This document shows positions 1 through 6,720 of a stretch of DNA of 13,956 nt, one piece after another; position 1 is the first letter of the stretch; every line of letters begins with the position of its first letter. The stretch is from Pseudomonadota bacterium (lineage in GTDB: Bacteria; BMS3Abin14): positions 1-13,956 of the forward strand of contig QIFJ01000239.1 in NCBI GenBank assembly GCA_003229755.1, written 5' to 3'. The position numbers and the translations under genes were made by a program. The notes under the pieces were generated by a model. That model searched no databases. It saw nothing but the letters and a program-made list of their open reading frames with translations, and was not told where the DNA came from.

Positions 1-1033
1 CCTCAACTGCCAGGACCAGCGCGAGAACCGCGGCTCCTGCTTCAGCGGCATGGTAAGACGGCAGAAGATCCTTGCCTACAGCCTTCTTGAACAGGGACAC
101 GAACTCATCCTGGCTGGGGCCGATCCATTTCATTCCAGCCTTTTTAGCGGCCTTCTTGGAGAATTTAACTCCGTACTCCCAGTGGGACGGGCCCATCACG
201 CCTTCGGACAGATCGCCCAGAGCATCTTTGAATGCGGGGAGAGTGGCAGCGGCGATAAGGGAAAGCAGCTTGGGATTGATATCGAGGTCTGCAAGCTGCC
301 TGGTAAACAGCTGCCCATCCTGGAAGTGGCCGCCACCAAGGATAAATTCGGGCTTGGCTGCTTTCAGGTCGGAAAGGAGTGGAGTCAGATCGGTCACGCC
401 CTTGGGGTAAGTTCTTTTAAAGACCACATCGAAGCCGAGTTCCTTGGCTTTGGCCTCAGCGCCGTCCATAACTGACCTTGCAAATTCCGAGTCTTCATAA
501 GCAAGTGCAACTCTTTTGGCACCGGGATCGATCTTCCTGACCATATCCAGTGTACCGGCATGGTACCTGGAGCCGGGACCGATCGTCTGTACGACATATT
601 CGAATCCCTGACGGAAGATCTTGTCCGAGGCACCACCGTGATCCATGTAGACTATGCCGTACTTCTCGGCGATAGTTGCACCAGCCAGGGTCAGGCCGGA
701 ACTGTAGGCAGAAAATGTAAAGTCTACCTTGTCTGTAGTGATCAACCTCTCCAGGAGACTTGTAACCATCTCCTTCCTGGACTCATTATCGTAATTCTTG
801 TAGGCAAGGGGGACTTTCTTTCCACCAACCTTGATACCGCCTCTCGCTGAGTTGACCCAGTCGACGACGGCAACAATACCACCCACTGCCTGGTTGCCGG
901 CCTTGGCGTACTTGCCTGAGAGCGCCGCAGGATGTCCGATGACCACTTTATCTACAGCAGCCATGGAGAGCGCCGGCACCATCATAAGGCCAAGAGCCAC
1001 TGCCATTACAACAATAACCTTCATCGTTCTCAT
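1..1033 (-). CDS. LivK-type ABC transporter substrate-binding protein (3' end beyond left edge)
   Basis: The frame is open from an ATG at 1033 down to the left edge, giving 344 visible residues without a stop; the C-terminus lies outside the window. The first ~25 residues form a signal peptide (basic MRTMK, a hydrophobic stretch, then ALSMA before the probable cleavage). The mature part starts VDKVVIGHPAALSGKYA, the usual opening of type I periplasmic binding proteins of the branched-chain amino acid/amide family (Peripla_BP_6). Later family-like stretches are KRVALAYEDSEFARSV and the DLTPLLSDLKAAKPEFIL segment. The protein should sit in the periplasm and deliver ligand to Liv-type permeases, probably encoded beyond the left edge. 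The ligand cannot be read from sequence; amino acids, amides and aromatic acids are all known for the family. ATG 1033 is preferred over the in-frame ATG at 1039 because GGAG at 1040-1043 lies 6 bases before 1033 but touches 1039. Confidence 0.9.
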   Translation of the reverse strand, partial: MRTMKVIVVMAVALGLMMVPALSMAAVDKVVIGHPAALSGKYAKAGNQAVGGIVAVVDWVNSARGGIKVGGKKVPLAYKNYDNESRKEMVTSLLERLITTDKVDFTFSAYSSGLTLAGATIAEKYGIVYMDHGGASDKIFRQGFEYVVQTIGPGSRYHAGTLDMVRKIDPGAKRVALAYEDSEFARSVMDGAEAKAKELGFDVVFKRTYPKGVTDLTPLLSDLKAAKPEFILGGGHFQDGQLFTRQLADLDINPKLLSLIAAATLPAFKDALGDLSEGVMGPSHWEYGVKFSKKAAKKAGMKWIGPSQDEFVSLFKKAVGKDLLPSYHAAEAGAAVLALVLAVE

Positions 1034-1203
1034 GCTCATCTCCTTTTCTACCAGTTAATGATTTATTTGAGCGAATGCACGCAGCCAAAAGCGCATGCAG
1101 AATTAGAATTTCAAATTGCTAATAAGGAAATTACAAATCCGGTGTATTTTCCGATGCTCCACTCCCCCCCCTTTTTAAGGGCATGAACCGGAGATGTAGT
1201 AAA

Positions 1204-1232
1204 CTGATACCAGACAACATTTACTGCGTCAA
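1204..1232 (-). promoter_or_regulatory. Candidate sigma70 promoter for the LivK-type gene
   Basis: Reading the minus strand, TTGACG (1232-1227) is followed after exactly 17 bases by TATCAG (1209-1204). The -10 is preceded by TGG, an extended -10 element. This gives a leader of about 160 bases before the start codon at 1033. It is the best -35/-10 pair I found upstream of this gene; no factor-binding site is obvious. Confidence 0.5.
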
Positions 1233-1267
1233 ATAAAAAGTGGTTTTATTATTGAAACTCGAGATCC

Positions 1268-1288
1268 GAAATTGGAAATTGAAAATTG
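1268..1288. repeat. Tandem AAATTG heptamers
   Basis: Three consecutive seven-base units are GAAATTG, GAAATTG and AAAATTG. They lie in the gene-free stretch upstream of the LivK-type promoter. Similar A/T words occur nearby (1108-1136). It resembles slippage-prone intergenic low-complexity DNA; no function is evident. Confidence 0.6.
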
Positions 1289-1360
1289 GGTTTAGAACAT
1301 TAGATCACTGGAAATCAGAGTATCAGAACATAAAATTGCGATAAGAGCTTTAACGCAGAG

Positions 1361-1558
1361 GGCCGCCCTTCGGCAAGCTCAGGACAGGCAGGGGGGGCTA
1401 TTCAGCCCCGACCGCAGGGGGCCGCAGAGAGAACACACATTCAGTAAAGTACTTTTCCTGGGAAGGCAGTAAGGTACCCCCCTCTCCTCAATCCTCTCCC
1501 ACCAGGGGAGAGGGAATGGTTTTTCTCAGCGACACTCAGCGATTCGCCCGAATGGGCG
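1361..1558. repeat. Cluster of short REP-like palindromes in gene-free DNA
   Basis: Four unrelated short elements are packed here. CCCTTCGGCAAGCTCAGGAC (from 1367) resembles a short intergenic motif common in many bacterial genomes. GGGGCT ATTC AGCCCC forms a hairpin at 1393-1408. CCTCTCCC (1493-1500) and GGGAGAGG (1506-1513) form an 8 bp stem. CGCCC GAAT GGGCG (1545-1558) is another hairpin. No open frame here looks like a protein. I read it as a repeat-rich spacer between divergent genes; the family assignment is from memory. Confidence 0.45.
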
Positions 1559-1652
1559 CCCAGCGAAACCCTGCGTTACGCTCTTGGTCTCACAAGCGGG
1601 GTCAGAGCAAAACTTCAAAACCAAAAACCAGCTTCCAATCAGCCGATTTCAG

Positions 1653-1675
1653 GCGATTTTTCATCACAAAATCGC
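1653..1675. repeat. 8 bp inverted repeat GCGATTTT/AAAATCGC
   Basis: A perfect inverted repeat with 8 bp arms at 1653-1660 and 1668-1675 and a 7-base loop. The plus-strand RNA would form a hairpin but no long U-tract follows, so it is not a convincing terminator. It sits about 30 bases upstream of the candidate ppdK leader promoter, so a regulatory role is possible but unproven. Confidence 0.4.
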
Positions 1676-1705
1676 TGCTGGCATTAGCTTTTTCACCGGA
1701 AAAAT

Positions 1706-1711
1706 GATAAT
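1706..1711 (+). promoter_or_regulatory. Candidate -10 element (GATAAT) for the ppdK leader
   Basis: GATAAT matches the sigma70 -10 consensus at five of six positions. The spacer region upstream contains a perfect palindrome, TTTTTC ACCG GAAAAA (1689-1704). No good -35 is present at 16-18 bases (ATTAGC is the nearest), so this promoter would need an activator or another sigma factor. Initiation would fall near 1717, just before the candidate structured RNA. Confidence 0.3.
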
Positions 1712-1716
1712 GTGTA

Positions 1717-1872
1717 TCGCTAATTTGCGGCACCTGGGATGGAACGGAAACTCAACCATACACGGATATAGTTGAGAGAGGATACCGACCAACGTCCCGA
1801 TAAGTCGAGGATCAGGTGGCTCCATGCCCCGTCTTAGAAACCTGCCGGCTTTGAGGATAGGTGGTTTTTTTT
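1717..1872 (+). ncRNA. Candidate structured leader RNA or attenuator upstream of ppdK
   Basis: The stretch folds by eye into several helices. CACCT (1731-1735) can close with AGGTG (1859-1863). CTCAAC/GTTGAG (1751-1756, 1771-1776) forms hairpin 1. GAT..CGAC (1781-1789) pairs with GTCG..ATC (1804-1813) as hairpin 2. The tail is terminator-like: ACCTgCC (1840-1846) can pair with GGatAGGT (1855-1862), and eight U residues follow at 1865-1872. An alternative pairing, CAGGT (1813-1817) with ACCTG (1840-1844), would break the terminator. That mutually exclusive arrangement is typical of attenuators and riboswitches. I could not match it to a known class; an independent small RNA of about 155 nt is also possible. 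Pairings were found by eye only, and both the 5' end and the function are inferred. Confidence 0.35.
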
Positions 1873-1934
1873 GTTTTGTTATTGATTTAGGCGCCCTTAC
1901 ATATTAATTCAACACTGTTTCAGGGAGGGAAGTT

Positions 1935-3092
1935 ATGGCAAAGAAGTATGTTTACTATTTCGGAGACAGTAAAGCTGATGGAAACACGAAGATGAAGGAT
2001 CTCCTTGGCGGAAAGGGAGCCGGACTCGCTAACATGGTAAACCTGAAGATCCCCGTACCTGCCGGATTTACCATCACTACAGAAGCATGCAATTCCTATT
2101 TTGAGAGCAAAAAGAAGTATCCCTCGCAAATGTGGGACCAGGTGCTCGCAAACCTGAAGAAGGTTGAAAAATCCATGGGAATGAAGTTAGGTGATCCAGT
2201 GAATCCCCTTCTCCTGTCTGTCCGCTCGGGCTCTAAATTCTCCATGCCCGGAATGATGGACACGGTCCTCAATCTCGGCCTCAACGATAAGACGCTGAAA
2301 GCAATTATAAAAAAAACGGATAACGAACGCTTTGCGTATGATACCTACAGAAGGCTCATTTCGATGTTTGGAAGCACCGTAATGGGCATCGACCGGTCAG
2401 CTTTCGAAAGTACCCTGGAAAAAATGAAGAAGAAAAAGCGTGTTTCTGAGGATACGCAACTGTCCGCCGACGATCTGAAAGAACTCTCCGGGCAGTTCAA
2501 GAAGATCTACAAGAAGGAAACCGGTAAGAACTTCCCCAACGACCCATTACAGCAGCTCCGACTTGCCATTAACGCCGTATTTGACTCATGGTTCGGTGAG
2601 AGGGCCAAGACATACAGAAACCTGAACGCAATTCCTCATGACCTGGGCACAGCGTGCAACGTCCAGGCAATGGTTTTCGGTAATATGGGCGATAATTCCG
2701 GAACTGGCGTCGGCTTTACCAGGGATCCTTCTACAGGACGGAAGAAGTTCTTCGCCGAGTATCTCATTAACGCTCAAGGCGAGGATGTGGTGGCGGGAAT
2801 CAGGACCCCGCTCCATATCAACGAGCTGAAAAAGTCTATACCTTCCGCGTACAGGGACCTGGACAGGACCTACAAGAAGTTGGAAAAACATTATAAAGAT
2901 ATGCTGGACCTGGAGTTCACAGTCCAGGACGGTAAACTCTACATGCTCCAGACCAGGATCGGAAAGCGAACGGCGGCAGCATCCCTGAAGATAGCGATCC
3001 AGATGGTTAAGGAAGACCGCCATCATGCGGATCGATCCAGATCAGTTCGAGCAGCTCATGCACCCGATGATCGATCCGAAAGCATCCGTTGA
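1935..3092 (+). CDS. ppdK: ppdK N-terminal fragment: ATP-grasp nucleotide-binding domain
   Basis: This frame encodes 385 residues, of which 1-360 are authentic dikinase and 361-385 are out-of-frame tail. Visible family landmarks are GGKGAGLANM (residues 25-34), VRSGSKFSMPGMMDT (96-110), the FTRDPSTG segment (261-268), GEDVVAGIRTP (282-292) and LYMLQTRIGKRTA (335-347). These form the ATP-binding half that phosphorylates the swivelling histidine domain. Because the histidine is in the other frame, this product alone could not complete the dikinase reaction. An upstream leader at about 1717-1872 may regulate it. Confidence 0.8.
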   Translation: MAKKYVYYFGDSKADGNTKMKDLLGGKGAGLANMVNLKIPVPAGFTITTEACNSYFESKKKYPSQMWDQVLANLKKVEKSMGMKLGDPVNPLLLSVRSGSKFSMPGMMDTVLNLGLNDKTLKAIIKKTDNERFAYDTYRRLISMFGSTVMGIDRSAFESTLEKMKKKKRVSEDTQLSADDLKELSGQFKKIYKKETGKNFPNDPLQQLRLAINAVFDSWFGERAKTYRNLNAIPHDLGTACNVQAMVFGNMGDNSGTGVGFTRDPSTGRKKFFAEYLINAQGEDVVAGIRTPLHINELKKSIPSAYRDLDRTYKKLEKHYKDMLDLEFTVQDGKLYMLQTRIGKRTAAASLKIAIQMVKEDRHHADRSRSVRAAHAPDDRSESIR

Positions 3093-4575
3093 GTCTATCG
3101 CTAAGGGATTGCCTGCTTCCCCCGGCGCAGCTGTCGGCAAGGTCGTGTTCTCTGCGGCAGATGCGGAGAAGGCCGCGGCCAAAGGCGAGAAGGTTATTCT
3201 CGTCAGGCCCGAAACATCCCCCGAGGATATCGGTGGCATGGACGCTGCACAGGGAATACTTACCGCGAGAGGAGGCATGACTTCGCATGCGGCCGTCGTT
3301 GCAAGAGGCATGGGAAAACCGTGTGTGGCAGGCTGCACTGATCTCAACGTCGATGAGAAGAAAAAGAGCTTCTGGATCGGATCTCACACAGTAAAAGAAG
3401 GTGAAAGCATCACACTCAACGGTACTACCGGTGAGGTGATCCTTGGTGAAGTTCCTCTGGTTCAGCCCGAGATGACAGGTGATTTCAACACAATCATGAA
3501 GTGGGCTGATGAGTTCAGGGATCTTGGGATCAGGGCCAACGCTGATACACCCGTCGACGCCCGGAATGCACTGAAGTTCGGGGCTGAAGGTATAGGTCTC
3601 GTCCGCACGGAGCATATGTTCTTCGACGCCGAAAGGGTCCAGGCGGTCCGCGAAATGATCCTGGCAGATAACGAAAAAGGCAGGCGAAGGGCTCTTAAAA
3701 AAATCCTGCCCATGCAGCGGAAGGATTTTATAGAGATCTTCAAGGTAATGGACGGGCTTCCCGTTACGATCAGGCTCCTGGATCCGCCACTGCACGAGTT
3801 CCTGCCCAAGACAGATGCTGAGCTCAGGGTGATCGCCAGGGAACTGGGTGTGACTTTCAAGAAGCTTCAGGCCCGGAACAAGGCCCTTCATGAATTCAAC
3901 CCCATGCTGGGTCACAGGGGGTGCAGGCTGGCAATTACATACCCGGAGATCTACGAGATCCAGGTCCAGGCCATCATGGAGGCTGCATGTCAGGTCACCA
4001 AGAAGAAGATCAAGGCAATTCCCGAGATCATGATCCCCCTTATTGCCGATGTGAACGAATTGACGGTTTTGCGTAAGATGACAATAAGGATAGCCACCTC
4101 GGTGGAGGAGAAGTACAAGGTCAAGATCCCTTATGATGTGGGTACAATGATCGAGATCGCCAGGGCCGCTCTTTTAGCTCATGAAATCGCTCCGGAAGCG
4201 GATTTCTACTCCTTCGGCACCAACGATCTGACACAAACCCTGTATGGGCTATCTAGAGATGACGCTGGAAGATTCCTCCCCTATTACGTTGAGCAGGGAA
4301 TTTTTGAGGAAGACCCCTTCATGACCATCGACCAGAAGGGTGTTGGGCTCCTCATGAAGATGGCCATCGATAGCAGCAGGAAGATCAAGAAGGATATGAA
4401 GATGGGTATCTGCGGAGAACAGGTCGACCCCAAATCAGTTGAGTTCTGTTACCTTGTTGGACTCACATATGTCAGCGGTTCGCCCTTCAGGCTGCCGGTG
4501 GCGCGTCTCGCCGCTGCACAGGCCACACTGAGAAAAAAGAAACCCAAAAAATTCGCCGAGTACTCCATAGCGTAA
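3025..4575 (+). CDS. ppdK: ppdK C-terminal fragment: phosphohistidine and PEP-binding domains
   Basis: From the first ATG in this frame the product is 516 residues, and family similarity extends a few codons upstream to 3013. The phosphohistidine motif GGMTSHAAVVARGMGKPC carries the catalytic His at residue 88. The TIM-barrel part shows EGIGLVRTEHMFF (188-200), GTMIEIARAALLA, SFGTNDLTQTLYGLSRDD and GICGEQ with the catalytic Cys at 463. AAGGAAG (3009-3015) lies nine bases before ATG 3025 and could act as a fortuitous ribosome site, so separate translation cannot be excluded. Whether the two halves could reassemble is unknown. The C-terminus is lysine rich (LRKKKPKKF). Confidence 0.8.
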   Translation: MRIDPDQFEQLMHPMIDPKASVESIAKGLPASPGAAVGKVVFSAADAEKAAAKGEKVILVRPETSPEDIGGMDAAQGILTARGGMTSHAAVVARGMGKPCVAGCTDLNVDEKKKSFWIGSHTVKEGESITLNGTTGEVILGEVPLVQPEMTGDFNTIMKWADEFRDLGIRANADTPVDARNALKFGAEGIGLVRTEHMFFDAERVQAVREMILADNEKGRRRALKKILPMQRKDFIEIFKVMDGLPVTIRLLDPPLHEFLPKTDAELRVIARELGVTFKKLQARNKALHEFNPMLGHRGCRLAITYPEIYEIQVQAIMEAACQVTKKKIKAIPEIMIPLIADVNELTVLRKMTIRIATSVEEKYKVKIPYDVGTMIEIARAALLAHEIAPEADFYSFGTNDLTQTLYGLSRDDAGRFLPYYVEQGIFEEDPFMTIDQKGVGLLMKMAIDSSRKIKKDMKMGICGEQVDPKSVEFCYLVGLTYVSGSPFRLPVARLAAAQATLRKKKPKKFAEYSIA

Positions 4576-4601
4576 CAGCAGAATAAGAGTTTACCACTTC
4601 G

Positions 4602-4639
4602 AAAAAAGGGCTCCCGACAAAAACCGGGAGCCCTTTTTT
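4602..4639. terminator. Bidirectional intrinsic terminator between ppdK and the GGT-like gene
   Basis: GGGCTCCCG (4608-4616) and CGGGAGCCC (4625-4633) form a perfect 9 bp GC-rich stem with an 8-base loop. Six A residues precede it and six T residues follow, so it works in both directions. It ends the plus-strand ppdK transcript 32 bases after the stop, and can stop the converging minus-strand transcript as well. Confidence 0.93.
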
Positions 4640-4680
4640 ATTTTTTGGGAAAACTTCGACTACGCACCTCGACCTCGACT

Positions 4681-4705
4681 AAGACTACGCCGGAGGCGTA
4701 GTCTT
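4681..4705. repeat. 11 bp perfect hairpin next to the GGT-like stop codon
   Basis: AAGACTACGCC (4681-4691) and GGCGTAGTCTT (4695-4705) form a perfect stem with a 3-base loop, ending two bases before the minus-strand gene's stop codon. The adjacent CGACTACGCACCTCGACC (4658-4675) repeats parts of the arm. No U-tract follows in either direction, so it looks like a REP-type element or a 3'-end stabilising hairpin rather than a terminator. Confidence 0.6.
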
Positions 4706-4707
4706 TA

Positions 4708-6495
4708 CTACCATCCTATTGCGTAGCCGGTTTCCAGGCGTGCTGTTGAGACGCCGGACATTACTCCACTTTCAGCATCGTATCGGATACCCAGAACGCG
4801 ACCGTGGCTCCACCCTCTGGCAACCTGGGCATCATGTCCCTTTTCCTGAAGAACCCGGATCGTGGATTCGGGAATCCGGCTTTCCAGGTTGAGGCGTCCA
4901 GCCTGAGCACTGTGCGGATAGAAGGAAGCGGGGAAATGGCTTGAATGAAAAGTAGGCGCATCCACAGCGGTCTGCAAGTTCATGTCAAAATCCACGCAGT
5001 TAAGGAAAAACTGGAGCGTCCACTGGTCCTGCTGGTCACCGCCGGGGGTACCGAACACCATGAACGGTTTCCCGTTCTCGAGTACCAGCGATGGAGTCAG
5101 AGTAGTGCGGGGGCGTTTTCCCGGAACGAGTGCATTAGCGTGATCAGGGTCGAGATAAAACATCTGCATGCGGGAACCTAAGGGAAAGCCGAGGCCATCA
5201 ACAACTGGCGAACTCGCAAACCATCCGCCGCTGGGAGTAGCAGAAATCATATTTCCCCATCGATCTATCACATCCAGGTGAGTCGTGTCTCCCCTGAATA
5301 CGCGGGGATCGCCCTCCTTCTCTTCCGGGTACGCACTGAGGGCATTACCTGGTCGGAGCTCCTTGGAGGCCTGATCATGATCAATCAGCTTCCGACGCTC
5401 TTTAGCATATTCCTTTGACAGCAGCATATCCAGAGGAACATCTACAAAATCAGGATCGCCATAATATTGCTCCCTGTCGGCAAAAGCAAGCTTGGCGGTC
5501 TCAGCCAGAAGATGAATATATTCGGGGGAGTTGTGCCCCAAGGATCCGAGGTCGTATCCCTCCAGGATGTTGAGCTGCTGGAGGAATACCGGCCCCTGAC
5601 ACCAGGGTCCGCACTTGTAGACATCGTATCCCCGATAATTTGTTGTTACGGGTTCTTCTATCCGTGTCTCATATTCCAGAAGGTCTTCCATCGACAGAAA
5701 TCCGTTATGGCGGTTCCCGGCAGTGTCCGGAAGCTCGTTCTCCTGGACGAATTTAACGATCCGCTCACCAATTTCTCCCCTGTAAAAAACGTCACGCGCC
5801 GCCCTGAGCGCCTCTTCTCGACTACTTCCCTTCTCCCGATTTTCCGTCTCCAAAAGCTTCATGAACATTCCAGCAAGGTCATCCTGGACATACACTTCTC
5901 CCACCTCCGGTATACGGTCCCCCTGGAGGTAAGCATCAGCGGAAGTCGGCCACGAGTCCCTGAACCACTGAGCCTGCCTCGCAATGGCGGACTGGAGTGT
6001 CGGATACATGGGAAACCCGGTACGTGCAAGTTCGATGGAGGGCTCCAGTACCTGACCCAGGGTCATCGTCCCAAAGTTGGAAAGGGCACTTATCCAGGTA
6101 GACACTGCGTCCGGCACTGCCGTTGCAGGCAGTCCATCTCCACGTATGGCATCGAACCCGTTTTCTTTAAACCACTTTATACTGGACCCTTTAGGTGCAG
6201 GCCCCTGCCCGGAAAGACTCACAACTCTCTCCTCCCCGGCCATGTATATCAGTATCGGCACCTCGCCTCCGATTCCGTAGATATAGGGTTCCAGCACAGC
6301 CAAAGCAAATCCCATGGCAACTCCGGAATCCACAGCATTGCCGCCGTCCTCCAGGATACGCAGACCAATTTTGCTCGCAAGATAGTGGCCGCTGGTGACC
6401 ATACCGTTCGTACCCATAACCACAGGCCGAGTGGTAAATTCCACAGCGGAGCCAGCCAGTACGCTCAACATATTACTGGTGTCTTTGGTTTCCAC
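4708..6495 (-). CDS. Gamma-glutamyltranspeptidase-family (Ntn-hydrolase) enzyme, divergent
   Basis: The product is 595 residues if translation starts at GTG 6495, which has AGGAGGAG ending four bases upstream; a start at ATG 6561 would add 22 residues without a good ribosome site. The family signature is clear: RILEDGGNAVDS near residue 50, the autocleavage motif GDTTHLDVIDRWGN (nucleophile Thr about residue 404), and RPRTTLTPSLVLENG followed by FGTPGGDQQDQW. Such proteins self-cleave before the Thr into large and small subunits and act on gamma-glutamyl or acyl-amide bonds. Two things are odd. No signal peptide is seen, whereas many bacterial GGTs are exported. The region equivalent to E. 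coli GGT DFREMAP, whose Arg binds the glutamate carboxylate, reads SLSGQGPAP, so that Arg is missing. Substrate is therefore uncertain; acylase or peptidase activity is possible. It converges on ppdK. Confidence 0.88.
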   Translation of the reverse strand: METKDTSNMLSVLAGSAVEFTTRPVVMGTNGMVTSGHYLASKIGLRILEDGGNAVDSGVAMGFALAVLEPYIYGIGGEVPILIYMAGEERVVSLSGQGPAPKGSSIKWFKENGFDAIRGDGLPATAVPDAVSTWISALSNFGTMTLGQVLEPSIELARTGFPMYPTLQSAIARQAQWFRDSWPTSADAYLQGDRIPEVGEVYVQDDLAGMFMKLLETENREKGSSREEALRAARDVFYRGEIGERIVKFVQENELPDTAGNRHNGFLSMEDLLEYETRIEEPVTTNYRGYDVYKCGPWCQGPVFLQQLNILEGYDLGSLGHNSPEYIHLLAETAKLAFADREQYYGDPDFVDVPLDMLLSKEYAKERRKLIDHDQASKELRPGNALSAYPEEKEGDPRVFRGDTTHLDVIDRWGNMISATPSGGWFASSPVVDGLGFPLGSRMQMFYLDPDHANALVPGKRPRTTLTPSLVLENGKPFMVFGTPGGDQQDQWTLQFFLNCVDFDMNLQTAVDAPTFHSSHFPASFYPHSAQAGRLNLESRIPESTIRVLQEKGHDAQVARGWSHGRVLGIRYDAESGVMSGVSTARLETGYAIGW

Positions 6496-6524
6496 TGCTC
6501 TCCTCCTGATATGTGTGTTCTCAG

Positions 6525-6606
6525 TTACTAGAAACAAGAAACCAGGAACCATGTCTGCCACACCGATGTGTGGAGTTTCTGGTTTCTAGTTTCTGGTTTC
6601 TAGTAA
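6525..6606. repeat. Inverted and direct repeats built on AGAAACC
   Basis: TTACTAGAAAC (6525-6535) is perfectly inverted as GTTTCTAGTAA (6596-6606). AGAAACCAG (6537-6545) is inverted twice, as CTGGTTTCT at 6579-6587 and 6593-6601. The right arm is itself a tandem duplication of TTTCTGGTTTCTAG. It lies in the leader of the GGT-like gene and partly overlaps any N-terminal extension, another reason to prefer the GTG start. Confidence 0.7.
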
Positions 6607-6612
6607 ACCCTG

Positions 6613-6627
6613 CCGGCTTACAGCCGG
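6613..6627. repeat. Hairpin CCGGCT-TAC-AGCCGG in the GGT-like leader
   Basis: A perfect 6 bp GC-rich stem with a three-base loop lies about 120 bases upstream of the GTG start and downstream of the candidate promoter, so it would be transcribed in the leader. No U-tract follows. It may only stabilise the mRNA. Confidence 0.4.
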
Positions 6628-6665
6628 AAATCCAGGGTCCAAGACACAGGTTACAGGATCTATTT

Positions 6666-6695
6666 ATTACATTTATGTAGATTAATCACTCTCAA
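6666..6695 (-). promoter_or_regulatory. Candidate sigma70 promoter for the GGT-like gene
   Basis: On the minus strand TTGAGA (6695-6690; five of six) is followed after 18 bases by TGTAAT (6671-6666; five of six). Transcription would begin near 6659, leaving a leader of about 165 bases. This suggests that the GGT-like gene is its own unit, separate from the permease gene upstream. Confidence 0.5.
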
Positions 6696-6713
6696 ATCTA
6701 TTGATTAGTCTAC
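6677..6713. promoter_or_regulatory. Candidate operator: AT-rich 11 bp palindrome over the -35
   Basis: GTAGATTAATC (6677-6687) and GATTAGTCTAC (6703-6713) are inverted with one mismatch across a 15-base centre. The centre contains the candidate -35 hexamer (6690-6695). A dimeric repressor bound here would block RNA polymerase. The regulator is not identifiable from this window. Confidence 0.4.
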
Positions 6714-6720
6714 CTGATAT

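Larger units (their letters stand above)
1935..4575 (+). pseudogene. ppdK: Pyruvate phosphate dikinase, interrupted by a frame change
   Basis: Pyruvate phosphate dikinase interconverts ATP + Pi + pyruvate and AMP + PPi + PEP in the cytosol. All parts of a normal protein of about 885 residues are present in order: ATP-grasp domain, phosphohistidine domain and PEP/pyruvate TIM barrel. They lie in two frames. The first frame matches the family through MVKE (ending 3014). The second resumes with KTAIMRIDPDQ, whose K codon begins at 3013. Compared with the family's usual EGxITxxxA linker, about five residues plus two bases are missing, so I infer a deletion near 17 nt. GAAG lies at the junction. 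The rest looks well conserved, so the lesion is recent, strain-specific, or an assembly error. The start is supported by GGGAGGG at 1923-1929, five bases before ATG. Confidence 0.8.

Noticed and set aside
1516..1775. Short plus-strand frames (about 63 codons each) before ppdK
   Set aside because: They overlap palindromic spacer DNA, have no ribosome sites and resemble no protein.
1717..1872. Assignment of the leader to 6S RNA, SRP RNA, TPP, cobalamin or c-di-GMP classes
   Set aside because: The conserved core sequences of those RNAs that I can recall are not present; a resemblance to 6S (paired ends, similar length) is too loose to name it.
2995..3030. Programmed frameshift in ppdK
   Set aside because: There is no slippery heptamer and no stimulatory stem, and about five linker residues are missing outright, so slippage would not restore a normal protein.
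3007..3915. Long minus-strand open frame (about 300 codons) opposite ppdK
   Set aside because: It lies antisense to strongly conserved dikinase sequence, shows no recognisable domain, and is Cys/His/Ser rich as expected of a complementary-frame shadow.
5467..6531. Plus-strand open frame of about 350 codons opposite the GGT-like gene
   Set aside because: The minus-strand frame has clear family motifs and a strong ribosome site; this one has neither, and its composition looks like an antisense shadow.
6496..6561. N-terminal extension of the GGT-like protein from ATG 6561
   Set aside because: The extension runs through the AGAAACC repeat and the AGGAGGAG ribosome site itself, which points to GTG 6495 as the start.
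6525..6606. CRISPR array
   Set aside because: The repeats are 9-14 bases, overlapping and inverted, without regular unique spacers.
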